From positions 62,001 to 126,000 of the forward strand of contig DASCQM010000016.1 in assembly GCA_036013055.1 (NCBI GenBank): a stretch of 64,000 nucleotides of DNA, read 5' to 3'. Below the pieces are notes generated by a model. The model ran no database searches, was not told where the DNA came from, and saw only the letters and a list, made by a program, of their open reading frames with translations. The stretch is from SHYR01 sp036013055. GTDB taxonomy: Bacteria > Chloroflexota > Dehalococcoidia > UBA2979. This document shows positions 1 through 7,278 of this stretch, one piece after another (position 1 is the first letter of the stretch; each line of letters begins with the position of its first letter). A program made the position numbers and the translations under genes.

Positions 1-237
1 ATGCGCAGACGGTCGCGCGCGACGCGTGCGAACGGTGCCATCGATGCCATCACCGGTACCCAGATGTGAGCCGGGCAGCCCATCGCGACTTCCTCTCGAT
101 TCCCGCTGCGGATGCGGGAACCGACGGATGGTAGCAGCCATCTCCGGCCCGGCCAACGCGCACGGCCCGGCGATAGCACGCATAATGCCCGTCACGCATC
201 AGTCGAATTGTGAATCTGGACGCGAAGGGTGGTCTCC
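1..237. other. left-edge region without a recognised gene
   Basis: No convincing coding signal was found before the first clear start codon. A short frame open from base 1 ends at a TGA at 67-69 and could be the tail of an upstream gene, but its residues (rich in Arg, Ser and Thr) match nothing I recognise. The stretch probably carries the promoter and ribosome-binding region of the hydroxylase genes that follow; a GAAGGG Shine-Dalgarno sequence lies at 224-229. Confidence 0.4.
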
Positions 238-711
238 GTGGCCTCGGTGACTGTGAACGGCACGGAACACGACTCGGCGAAGCCGGGACGCAATCTGCTC
301 AGCTTCCTGCGCTTCGACCTCGGCCTTACCGGCAGCAAGTACGGCTGCGGCGAGGGCCTCTGCGGTGCCTGCACCGTGCTCGTCGACGGTCAGCCACTGC
401 GGAGCTGCATGAGCACCGTCGACGCCGTCGCGGGCGGCGAGATCACCACCATCGAGGGCCTCGCGAACGATGGACTGCTACACCCGGTGCAGCAGGCGTT
501 CGTCGACAACGCCGCCATGCAGTGCGGCTACTGCATCCCCGGATTCATCATGACGACCGTCGGCCTGCTCAACCGCGAGGGCAGTCCGACCACCGAGCAG
601 ATCCGCGAGGCGCTGGCCGAGAACCTCTGCCGTTGCGGTACCTACCAGCGCATCGAGCGCGCGGTGGGGCAGGCGGCCGACGCGATGACGACGGCGGGAG
701 CAGCCGAATGA
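238..711 (+). CDS. 2Fe-2S subunit of xanthine dehydrogenase/CO dehydrogenase-type molybdenum hydroxylase
   Basis: This small subunit passes electrons from a molybdenum-cofactor subunit through two [2Fe-2S] centres. A plant-ferredoxin-type cluster is formed by Cys37, Cys42, Cys45 and Cys57. The helical-domain cluster is formed by Cys96 and Cys99 (CGYC) and by Cys131 and Cys133 (CRC). At about 157 residues it has the normal length for the CoxS/IorA/XdhC family. I chose the GTG at 238 because GAAGGG (224-229) sits eight bases upstream; a GTG at 229 overlaps that motif and would add three residues. The stop overlaps the next start in an ATGA, so the two subunits are translationally coupled. The substrate cannot be told from this subunit. 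Confidence 0.93.
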   Translation: MASVTVNGTEHDSAKPGRNLLSFLRFDLGLTGSKYGCGEGLCGACTVLVDGQPLRSCMSTVDAVAGGEITTIEGLANDGLLHPVQQAFVDNAAMQCGYCIPGFIMTTVGLLNREGSPTTEQIREALAENLCRCGTYQRIERAVGQAADAMTTAGAAE

Positions 712-2783
712 CGGAGCAACAGGCCGGCGCGGCGACCGAGGGCCTGATCGTCGCCGGTGAGGTCACCGTCGGCTTCCCCGCGCAGCGCACCGGATACGGC
801 GCGGCGACGTACGGCAACACCGAGCCGCAGCGGGAGAGCTTCACGTGGCTCGTCGTTCATCCCGACGGCACGGCGACGGCATTCGCCGGGAAGGTCGAGT
901 ACGGCCAGGGCATCCGCTGGGGTCTCGCCGTTGAGGTCGCCGATGAGCTACGACTGCCGCTCGACGCCGTCGAGGTCGTGCTCGGCGACACCGATCGCGT
1001 GCCGTGGGACATGGGCACCTTCGGCAGCCAGTCGACGGCCCGCGTTGGCGTTCAGCTGCGCAAGGCCGCCGCGACCGCGCGCGAGAAGCTGCTCGAACTC
1101 GCCGCCGACCGGCTCGACCTGCCGACGAGTGACCTGAGCTGTGAGGATGGGCGTGTGATCGCCAGCGGCGACGCTAACCACGCCGTCGAATACGCGGAGC
1201 TGCTCGCAGGCGAGCGTATCGAGATCGACATCGTCGATGACGTCGCGCTGACGCCGGAGACGGATTTCACCGTGATGGGCACGGAGACGGCGCGAATCGA
1301 TGCCGAGATGCGCGTCACCGGTGCCGCCGTCTATTCGCAGGACGTGCAGGTGCCGGAGATGCTCTTCGCGCACATCCTGCGCCCGCCCTCGTATGGCGCG
1401 ACCGCGGCAACCATCGACCTCTCCGTGGCCGCGCAGATGCCCGGCGTCGCGCAGACGATTGAGCTGGACGGCATGCACGCGATCCTCGCTGACAGCGACG
1501 AGGAGGCTGAGTTCGCAGCTCGTGTGGTGCAGCAGCAGTGGGACGAACAGGCGGGCCAACCCTCGCGCTGGGACATGCCGCAGCTGCTGAAGAGCTCGGC
1601 GCAGGAGCCGTTCGTCACGCAGGAGGAGGGCGACCTCGACGCGGGGTTCGCCGAGGCGGCTGGCATCCTCGAGGAGACCTACTACATCCCGTACATCACG
1701 ATCGCGCCGATGGAGCCTCGCGCCGCGGTCGCGCAATGGGACGGCGACCGGCTGACGATCCGCGCGGGCGGGCAGCGCCCCTTCGGGTTGCGCAGCGAAC
1801 TCGCCGGGCACTTCGGCATCGACGAGGACAACATCCGCGTCGTCACGCAGGAGATCGGTGGCGGCTTTGGCGGCAAGAGCATCTACCCGGTCGCGGAGGA
1901 GGCGGCGACACTGGCCCGAGCCGCTGGCCGCCCCGTGCGCGTCGCCTATACGCGCAACGAGGAGACGACGCTCTCAACGTTCCGCCCGGCCGCGCTGATC
2001 GAGATCAAGAGCGGGTTCACGTCGGACGGTCGCATCGTCGCGTGGGACTACCGCGCGTACCACGCCGGTGAGCGCGTGATGATCGGCCGCCGCGGGTCGA
2101 TGTCGCCCTACGACACGCCGAACGTGAGGGCGGAGGTCTTCCGCTCGGATAGTCCGCTGCGCAGCGGCTCGTACCGCTCGCTCGGCGGGGCGGTGAACCA
2201 CTTCGCGCGCGAGGTGCACATCGACGAGATCGCGGCCGCGACCGGCGTCGACCCGGTCGCGCTGCGGCTGAAGAACATGGTCGATCCGCGTTTCCGTCGC
2301 GTGATCGAGACCGCCGCCGGACGCTTCGGCTGGGGCAGCGGCGACGCCGGGAGCGGGCGGGGCATTGCGATCGGCCTCGACGTCGGTAGCTACTCCGCGA
2401 CGGCCGTGCAGCTCGACGTGCAGGGCACCGAAGTGAAAGTGGAGCGCGTCGCCGCGTCGCTCGACTGTGGGCTGACGGTGAACCCCGATGGCGCGCGCAA
2501 CCAGATGGAGGGCGGCGTCGTGATGGGAATGGGCAACGCGCTCTACGAGGCGGCCGACTTCGAGGATGGGCGGCTGCTCAACCCCGGTTTCACCCGCTAC
2601 CGCGTCCCGCGCTCCAACAACGCGCCGGGGATCGAGGTAGACCTCGTCGGCGATCCCGAGACACCGTCGACGGGTGCGGGCGAGCCGGGCATCGTGCCGA
2701 TCGCGCCTGCGATCTCGAACGCGGTCTTCGACCTCACCGGCGAACGACATCGCGAACTGCCGATTCAGCGGCACCTGAGCTAG
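708..2783 (+). CDS. molybdopterin-binding large subunit of a xanthine dehydrogenase-family hydroxylase
   Basis: This is the catalytic subunit (691 aa) of a molybdenum hydroxylase. These enzymes typically hydroxylate N-heterocycles, aldehydes or purines with water-derived oxygen. Visible family features include the glycine-rich IGGGFGGKS segment that contacts the cofactor and the GEPG motif near the C-terminus, whose Glu659 matches the catalytic base of the family. The start is the ATG overlapping the small-subunit stop; the frame is open further upstream but that part is antisense-like shadow. It is somewhat shorter than CoxL or XdhB. No FAD subunit follows, so the arrangement resembles the two-subunit isoquinoline 1-oxidoreductase type, unless the FAD subunit lies left of the window. 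The substrate is unknown. Confidence 0.92.
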   Translation: MTEQQAGAATEGLIVAGEVTVGFPAQRTGYGAATYGNTEPQRESFTWLVVHPDGTATAFAGKVEYGQGIRWGLAVEVADELRLPLDAVEVVLGDTDRVPWDMGTFGSQSTARVGVQLRKAAATAREKLLELAADRLDLPTSDLSCEDGRVIASGDANHAVEYAELLAGERIEIDIVDDVALTPETDFTVMGTETARIDAEMRVTGAAVYSQDVQVPEMLFAHILRPPSYGATAATIDLSVAAQMPGVAQTIELDGMHAILADSDEEAEFAARVVQQQWDEQAGQPSRWDMPQLLKSSAQEPFVTQEEGDLDAGFAEAAGILEETYYIPYITIAPMEPRAAVAQWDGDRLTIRAGGQRPFGLRSELAGHFGIDEDNIRVVTQEIGGGFGGKSIYPVAEEAATLARAAGRPVRVAYTRNEETTLSTFRPAALIEIKSGFTSDGRIVAWDYRAYHAGERVMIGRRGSMSPYDTPNVRAEVFRSDSPLRSGSYRSLGGAVNHFAREVHIDEIAAATGVDPVALRLKNMVDPRFRRVIETAAGRFGWGSGDAGSGRGIAIGLDVGSYSATAVQLDVQGTEVKVERVAASLDCGLTVNPDGARNQMEGGVVMGMGNALYEAADFEDGRLLNPGFTRYRVPRSNNAPGIEVDLVGDPETPSTGAGEPGIVPIAPAISNAVFDLTGERHRELPIQRHLS

Positions 2784-2815
2784 AGCGCCGCGAAGAAGCT
2801 GCTGGGAGGCAGGGC

Positions 2816-3751
2816 ATGGCAAACATTGAGACGGTACTGGGGCCGATCGACGACTCGGCACTCGGCGCGACGCTGAGTCACGAGCACGTGATCGTCTCCA
2901 GCGGCGGCGACATCCACCATTATCCGTGGCTCTACGACATGGACGCCACGCATCAGCGGCTCGTCGAAGAGCTGACTGAGGCGAAGGCCGGTGGCATCGA
3001 CTCGGTGATCGACCTCACGACGCCGGATCTCGGCCGCGACGTCGAGTTCGTCGCTGGCGTGGCTCGCGACTCCGGCGTCAACGTGGTCGTCGCGACCGGC
3101 ATCTGGCGCGACGTGCCCCGTTCGATGGCGCTGCGCGACCCGGACGAGATCGCCGACATCTTCGTGCGCGAGATCGAGACCGGCATCGGCAACACCGATA
3201 TCAAAGCGGGCGCGATCAAGGTCGCGAACGACGCCGAAGGTGTCACCCCTGAGGCGGAGCTGATCCTGCGCGGCGCTGCTCGCGCCCTGAAGCGCACCGG
3301 CTGCCCGATATCGACACACCACTGGGCGCCGCTTGAGGTGGGCACGCGGCAGGTCGAGATCTTCCGCGAGGAGGGTGCGCCGATGGACCGCATCTGCATC
3401 GGCCACAGTGCGGACACGACCGACCTCGATTACCTCGAATCGCTGCTGAACGCGGGCGTCTACATGTCGATGGACCGCTACCCGGGCTCCGGCGAGCGTC
3501 CGAAGTCGCCCGAGCGCACGGCGACGGTGAAGGCGCTGCTCGATCGCGGCTGGGCGGAGAAGCTGATGCTCGGCCACGACTACGCGCCGCGCCCGATCCG
3601 CGCCGATCTCCCGGTGCCGGAGCGCGAGACGCCGACGCGTTATCTGCACGTGTCCACGGTCGCGCTGCCCGCGCTGCGCGAGATGGGCGTCGACGAGTCG
3701 ACGATCGAGATGATGATGGTCGAGGTGCCCCGGCGCTTCCTCGTTGGGTAG
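2816..3751 (+). CDS. phosphotriesterase-family (amidohydrolase-fold) metal-dependent hydrolase
   Basis: This is a 311-residue TIM-barrel hydrolase of the phosphotriesterase/lactonase family. Binuclear metal ligands are visible in order: His22 and His24 (HEH) on strand 1, the likely carboxylated Lys135 (GAIKVA), His168/His169 (STHH), His197 (GHSAD) and Asp255 (GHDYAP). Family members hydrolyse lactones or phosphotriesters, and most genomic ones act as lactonases. The start is an ATG preceded by GGGAGG about nine bases upstream. It lies 32 bases behind the hydroxylase large subunit on the same strand. A joint pathway is possible, such as hydroxylation of a ring compound followed by ring or ester hydrolysis, but this is inference. 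The substrate cannot be assigned. Confidence 0.88.
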   Translation: MANIETVLGPIDDSALGATLSHEHVIVSSGGDIHHYPWLYDMDATHQRLVEELTEAKAGGIDSVIDLTTPDLGRDVEFVAGVARDSGVNVVVATGIWRDVPRSMALRDPDEIADIFVREIETGIGNTDIKAGAIKVANDAEGVTPEAELILRGAARALKRTGCPISTHHWAPLEVGTRQVEIFREEGAPMDRICIGHSADTTDLDYLESLLNAGVYMSMDRYPGSGERPKSPERTATVKALLDRGWAEKLMLGHDYAPRPIRADLPVPERETPTRYLHVSTVALPALREMGVDESTIEMMMVEVPRRFLVG

Positions 3752-3766
3752 CCGGGCGGGTAGCAG

Positions 3767-4399
3767 CTAGCCCGCCGTCGCCGACCGCAGCAGCTCCGCC
3801 AGTTCAGCCACGTCCGAGGGCAGCGCGGGCACGTCCATGCGCTCGCGGCCGACCTCGTCGACGTGGTGGGCGTCGCTGCCTGCGGTCACCGGCTTGCCGA
3901 GGAGCGACGCGACATTGAGCGCGAGCGCGTTCTCGCGATCCGTGCTGCCGCCGTTCGCGACCTCGATCGCATCGACCTTGCCGAAGTAGGGGTGCTCGGC
4001 GAGCTGCGCGGCGGTGAGGCCCTGCTCGAATGGTGGACGCTGGCTGCCGTGCACAGTGTCGAAGTACTGCCGGAACGGATGTGCCGCGACCGCGAACCAG
4101 CCCTTGTCCGCTGCCATCGCGAGCAGCACCTCAGTCTCGCCGGGCAGCCTCGTCTCAGGCTCGACGCCAACGAGCAGCGTGTGGCCGAGGTCGGTCGTGA
4201 CCTCGATGCCCGGGTAGAGCAGGATGCCCCAGCGCTCCTGGAACGCCTCGCGCTCCCAGTCGCTCCAGACGCGGAAGTGCTCCGTGACGATCAGCGCGCC
4301 GGTACCCTGCGCCGTCGCGCGCTCGCCGAGCTGATCGACGGTGATGCTGGAGTCAGCCGATCCCGCCTTCGTATGCAGGTGCAGTTCGATGTACGGCAC
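3767..4399 (-). CDS. PHP-domain metal-dependent hydrolase
   Basis: This 210-residue protein is a stand-alone PHP (polymerase and histidinol phosphatase) domain. The metal-binding motifs come in the expected order: HLHT (His7, His9), TEH near residue 40, PGIEVT, AAHPF and a terminal GSDAHH. Such proteins are phosphoesterases that hydrolyse phosphate monoesters or nucleotides; the substrate of this one is not evident. It converges with the phosphotriesterase-like gene, their stops being 15 bases apart, and starts the leftward catabolic block whose other members act on acyl-CoA. No operon partner clearly explains it, since the crotonase gene upstream ends 26 bases before its start. Confidence 0.88.
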   Translation of the reverse strand: MPYIELHLHTKAGSADSSITVDQLGERATAQGTGALIVTEHFRVWSDWEREAFQERWGILLYPGIEVTTDLGHTLLVGVEPETRLPGETEVLLAMAADKGWFAVAAHPFRQYFDTVHGSQRPPFEQGLTAAQLAEHPYFGKVDAIEVANGGSTDRENALALNVASLLGKPVTAGSDAHHVDEVGRERMDVPALPSDVAELAELLRSATAG

Positions 4400-4425
4400 G
4401 GGCTCTTGCGGCGCTCGATTCCGTG

Positions 4426-5220
4426 CTAGCGCCCGTGGAACTCGGGGTTGCGCTTCTCGGCGAAGGCCAGCGGGCCCTCTTTGGCGTCGTCGGTGGCGCG
4501 CAGCCGGGCGCTGATCGCCTCCTCGAAGCGCAGGCCGTCGGGTAGCGGCATGTACTGGGCGCGTACCGATAGCTCCTTGATCGCGCGCACGGCCAGCGGC
4601 GGCATAGCCCTTAGCTCCTCGGCACGTTCTTGAGCCGTCGCCAGCACGTCGTCATGCGGGACGACCTCGTTGATCAACCCGAACTGCGCGGCGCGCTCGG
4701 CAGTGAGCCGACGGCCAAGCAGTAGCACTTCCATCGCGATCGGGTAGGGGAGTTGGCGGATCGTGCGCTGCGTGCCGCCATTGCCCGGCAGGATGCCCCG
4801 TTTCACCTCGGAGAGGTCGAACATCGCGTGCTCGGAGGCGATGCGGATGTCGGTCGCCATCAGCAACGTCATGCCGCCCGCGAGGCAGAGCCCACCGACG
4901 GCCGCGACGATCGGCTTCCAGACCTCAAGCCCGCGATTGAGGATCTGGCCAGACTGCGTCTGCCAGAACTCGAAGGCCTCGGGTGTCTGCGGGATCGTCT
5001 GCTTGAGGTCGGCCCCCGCGCTGAAGACCTGCCGCTCGGGCGGGCGGGCCGGCTGTGGCGCACCGGCGATGATCGCCACCCAGATGTCCGGGTTGTCGCG
5101 CACTTCGATCCACGCATCCGAGAGCTGCTGGTACATCTCCGGAGTCATGGCGTTGAGCGCCTCCGGCCGGTTGATCGTGATCGTTGCGATCTTGTCGTTG
5201 ACCTCGAAGTCGATCGTCAT
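4426..5220 (-). CDS. crotonase-fold enoyl-CoA hydratase/isomerase family protein
   Basis: This is a 264-residue crotonase, probably acting on an enoyl-CoA or related acyl-CoA. The oxyanion-hole regions are visible around residues 66-73 (FSAGADLK) and 109-118 (VGGLCLAGGM). Of the two classical catalytic glutamates of mitochondrial enoyl-CoA hydratase, the first position is Thr118 here (AGGMTLLM in place of GGGCELAM), while the second is kept as Glu138 (LSEVKRGILPGNGG). A single-Glu active site is common among crotonases that are not simple hydratases, so the reaction could be isomerisation or another. An ATG with GGAGG upstream sets the start. It sits between an acyl-CoA dehydrogenase and a PHP protein in a leftward run. 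Confidence 0.9.
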   Translation of the reverse strand: MTIDFEVNDKIATITINRPEALNAMTPEMYQQLSDAWIEVRDNPDIWVAIIAGAPQPARPPERQVFSAGADLKQTIPQTPEAFEFWQTQSGQILNRGLEVWKPIVAAVGGLCLAGGMTLLMATDIRIASEHAMFDLSEVKRGILPGNGGTQRTIRQLPYPIAMEVLLLGRRLTAERAAQFGLINEVVPHDDVLATAQERAEELRAMPPLAVRAIKELSVRAQYMPLPDGLRFEEAISARLRATDDAKEGPLAFAEKRNPEFHGR

Positions 5221-5242
5221 TGCCTGCCTCCGTAGCCCGCCG

Positions 5243-6409
5243 CTAGCTGCCGCTGCGCACGTTGAGGATGTCGCGCGCCATCACGATGCGTTGCACCTCC
5301 GAGGGGCCCTCACCGACGCGACGGATGCGCAGCTCGCGGTACCAGCGCTCGAACGGCATGTCCTTGCTCATGCCGAGACCGCCGTAGATCTGCATGCAGC
5401 GATCGACGACCCGGCCGGCACCCTCGGTGCAGATCAGCTTCGCCATCGAGGCCTCGAAGCGGAAATCGTCGCCGCGCTCCACCCTCGCTGCGGCGTCGAG
5501 CGCGAGCCAGCGGCCGGAGCGGATGTCGATCTCGTTGTCGACGAGCATCCACTGGATCGCCTGCCGGTTCGCCAGCGGTTCGCCGAACGTCACCCGCTGC
5601 TTCGACCATTCGACGGCTAGTTCGTTCGCGTAGACCGCGACGCCGAGGCAGGCGGACGAGTAGGGGATGCGGTTGCGGCTGAGCTGGTCGTTGGCGAGCG
5701 CGAACCCGCCGCCTTCCTCACCGAGGATGTTCTGGTGCGGCACGCGCATGTCGGTGAAGGAGAGTTCCGTCGTGTAGTGCGCCCGCAGCACCTGCACGAG
5801 CCGTTCGACGCGGAAGCCGGGCGTGTCGGTGTCGATCACGAAGGCGGTGATGCCCTGTCGCCCCTTCGAGGGGTCGGTGCGCACGTAGACGACGCCGTAG
5901 TCGGCCGTGTCCGCGCCGGAGTTCCAGAGCTTGCGCCCGTTGATCACCCACTCGTCGCCGTCGCGCACGCCGCGCGTCTGGATCGCGCGCGCCGGGTCGG
6001 AGCCACCACTCGGCTCGCTGAGGCCGAAGAAGCCGCTCTTCTCGCCACGGATCGACGGCCAGAGGTACTCCTCCTTGAGGAAGTCTGAGCCACCGTAGAG
6101 CTGCGCGGGCGGGCCGGAGCCGAAGGTGCCGTAGGCGGGCGCGTAGAGGCCGGCGCGATGCTGCGAGAGCTCTTCCGCGACGAGCGTGCGTGTGACGGTG
6201 TCCACGCCGGGACCGCCGTACTCCTCTGGCACGTCCATCTGGTAGAGGCCCATCTCTTTCACCATCGCGACCAGGCGGTCCTTGTCGTCCGGCTTGAGGC
6301 TGTAGGCGTCCGGGTCGAGGTCGGCCTCAAGCGGCCGGATCTCGTCGCGGATGAATCGCCGGACGTTGGCGATGATCAGTTGCTGGGCGTCGGTCAGTTC
6401 AAGATCCAT
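5243..6409 (-). CDS. acyl-CoA dehydrogenase family protein
   Basis: This FAD-dependent enzyme (388 aa) oxidises an acyl-CoA to an enoyl-CoA and passes electrons to ETF. The FAD-binding segment GLSEPSGGSDPA is present in the middle domain. The C-terminal helical domain carries YGGLGMSKD and GEGPSEVQ, in which Glu367 aligns with the catalytic base of medium-chain enzymes. I prefer the ATG at 6409 because GAGGA lies eight bases upstream; a GTG at 6424 would add five residues. The C-terminus of the upstream GIY-YIG-like gene overlaps this start, indicating coupling. Together with the crotonase it gives the first two steps of a beta-oxidation-like route for an unidentified acyl-CoA. Confidence 0.94.
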   Translation of the reverse strand: MDLELTDAQQLIIANVRRFIRDEIRPLEADLDPDAYSLKPDDKDRLVAMVKEMGLYQMDVPEEYGGPGVDTVTRTLVAEELSQHRAGLYAPAYGTFGSGPPAQLYGGSDFLKEEYLWPSIRGEKSGFFGLSEPSGGSDPARAIQTRGVRDGDEWVINGRKLWNSGADTADYGVVYVRTDPSKGRQGITAFVIDTDTPGFRVERLVQVLRAHYTTELSFTDMRVPHQNILGEEGGGFALANDQLSRNRIPYSSACLGVAVYANELAVEWSKQRVTFGEPLANRQAIQWMLVDNEIDIRSGRWLALDAAARVERGDDFRFEASMAKLICTEGAGRVVDRCMQIYGGLGMSKDMPFERWYRELRIRRVGEGPSEVQRIVMARDILNVRSGS

Positions 6410-6824
6410 GTGCCGCGTCCTCACTCTTCCAGTGGTACTGACCTAGCGTCGGTGGTTGCTCGGGGTCCTCGATGTTCGCCACGGGCAGCGCGCCGTGGTC
6501 CTCGTTGTAGCGCGTCAGCGCCTCGATCCAGCGGCTGTAGTACATGTGGTTGACCTCGAAGCGGTAGTAGCGCGCGTGCGCGGCGATCGATGGCAGGTTC
6601 TCGCCCATCTGCGGGTGCGCCCAGTTCGCCTCCGCCAGCGTCTCGGCGTTGCTGAAGTGGCGAAAGAGCTCGCCGCGCAGGCCGAACGGTGATTTACCGC
6701 TCGCCTTGCCGATGTAGATCGTCTGCTGCTGCTCGTCGGCGATCTCGTAGATGCCCATCGCGCCGGGCAGCTTCTTCCAGTCGATGCCGTCGTCCCACTC
6801 AGTCCAGGGCTTGCGGATGCGCAT
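6399..6824 (-). CDS. GIY-YIG-like small protein
   Basis: The 141-residue protein has a recognisable GIY-YIG core. GIYEI is followed about 14 residues later by YIGKA, then an Arg-containing helix (LRGELFRHF), and later a helix with Glu (RWIEAL) and an Asn. These match the catalytic Tyr/Arg/Glu pattern of GIY-YIG nucleases, though the family match is by eye. The start is the ATG at 6824 in front of MRIRKPW; the frame is open further upstream but that part is a shadow of the DUF35 gene. It overlaps the acyl-CoA dehydrogenase start and lies 22 bases after the DUF35 gene, so it is embedded in a catabolic operon, an odd place for a nuclease. Its function is unknown. Confidence 0.7.
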   Translation of the reverse strand: MRIRKPWTEWDDGIDWKKLPGAMGIYEIADEQQQTIYIGKASGKSPFGLRGELFRHFSNAETLAEANWAHPQMGENLPSIAAHARYYRFEVNHMYYSRWIEALTRYNEDHGALPVANIEDPEQPPTLGQYHWKSEDAAHGS

Positions 6825-6846
6825 CTGATCGCTGTCCCGTCGGCCC

Positions 6847-7278
6847 TTAGGCGTCGCTGGCGGGCTCGAAAAAGAGCGCCGCCTGGCCGTCGCCGAGCTG
6901 TTCGATGCGCGGGCGTACACGCATCCCGATCTCGACCGCGTCGTTGTCGATCTCAAGAATGTTGCCGAGCACGCGAGGCCCGACGTCGAACTCCACGATC
7001 GCTACGTTGTAGGGCACGCGGTCACCGAACGCGGCGTGATAGCGCTGGTGCACGATGATGAACGAGTAGACGGTGCCGAGCCCCTCGACGGACTCCCATT
7101 CGAGGCTGGTGCTCGGGCAGTGGTAGCAGAAGCTCTCCGGCGGGTACTGGTACGCGCCGCACTGCGTGCAGTGCTGCAGCCGCACCTCGCCCGCCGCGAG
7201 CCCTTCGAGGTGGGGCGCGTTCAGCGCCGTCTCGGCGGGGACGAGTTCAGCGAGCGGGGCGAGCAATTCGTCGGGCAT
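6847..7278 (-). CDS. DUF35 (rubredoxin-like zinc ribbon plus OB-fold) protein, partner of thiolase-like protein
   Basis: A zinc ribbon formed by Cys37, Cys40, Cys51 and Cys54 precedes an OB-fold acyl-CoA-associated domain, the standard DUF35 layout (143 aa). DUF35 proteins bind thiolase-superfamily partners; in ChsH2/Ltp2 of steroid side-chain degradation the pair forms a retro-aldolase complex. Here the ATG overlaps the TGA of the upstream thiolase-like gene (TGATG at 7276-7280), so the two are co-translated, which strongly supports a physical complex. The substrate is unknown. By family knowledge this subunit would order or cap the acyl-CoA site rather than catalyse on its own. Confidence 0.92.
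   Translation of the reverse strand: MPDELLAPLAELVPAETALNAPHLEGLAAGEVRLQHCTQCGAYQYPPESFCYHCPSTSLEWESVEGLGTVYSFIIVHQRYHAAFGDRVPYNVAIVEFDVGPRVLGNILEIDNDAVEIGMRVRPRIEQLGDGQAALFFEPASDA

Noticed and set aside
1..69. Short frame from base 1 as the tail of an FAD subunit
   Set aside because: Its residues do not resemble the C-terminus of CoxM/XdhB proteins, and it is too short to judge.
210..707. Upstream extension of the hydroxylase large-subunit frame
   Set aside because: It overlaps the entire 2Fe-2S subunit in another frame. Coupling by the ATGA at 708-711 is the normal arrangement.
3755..3776. Possible terminator between the convergent phosphotriesterase-like and PHP genes
   Set aside because: Only a six-pair GGCGGG/CCCGCC stem with a ten-base loop forms, and it overlaps the stop region; too weak to call.
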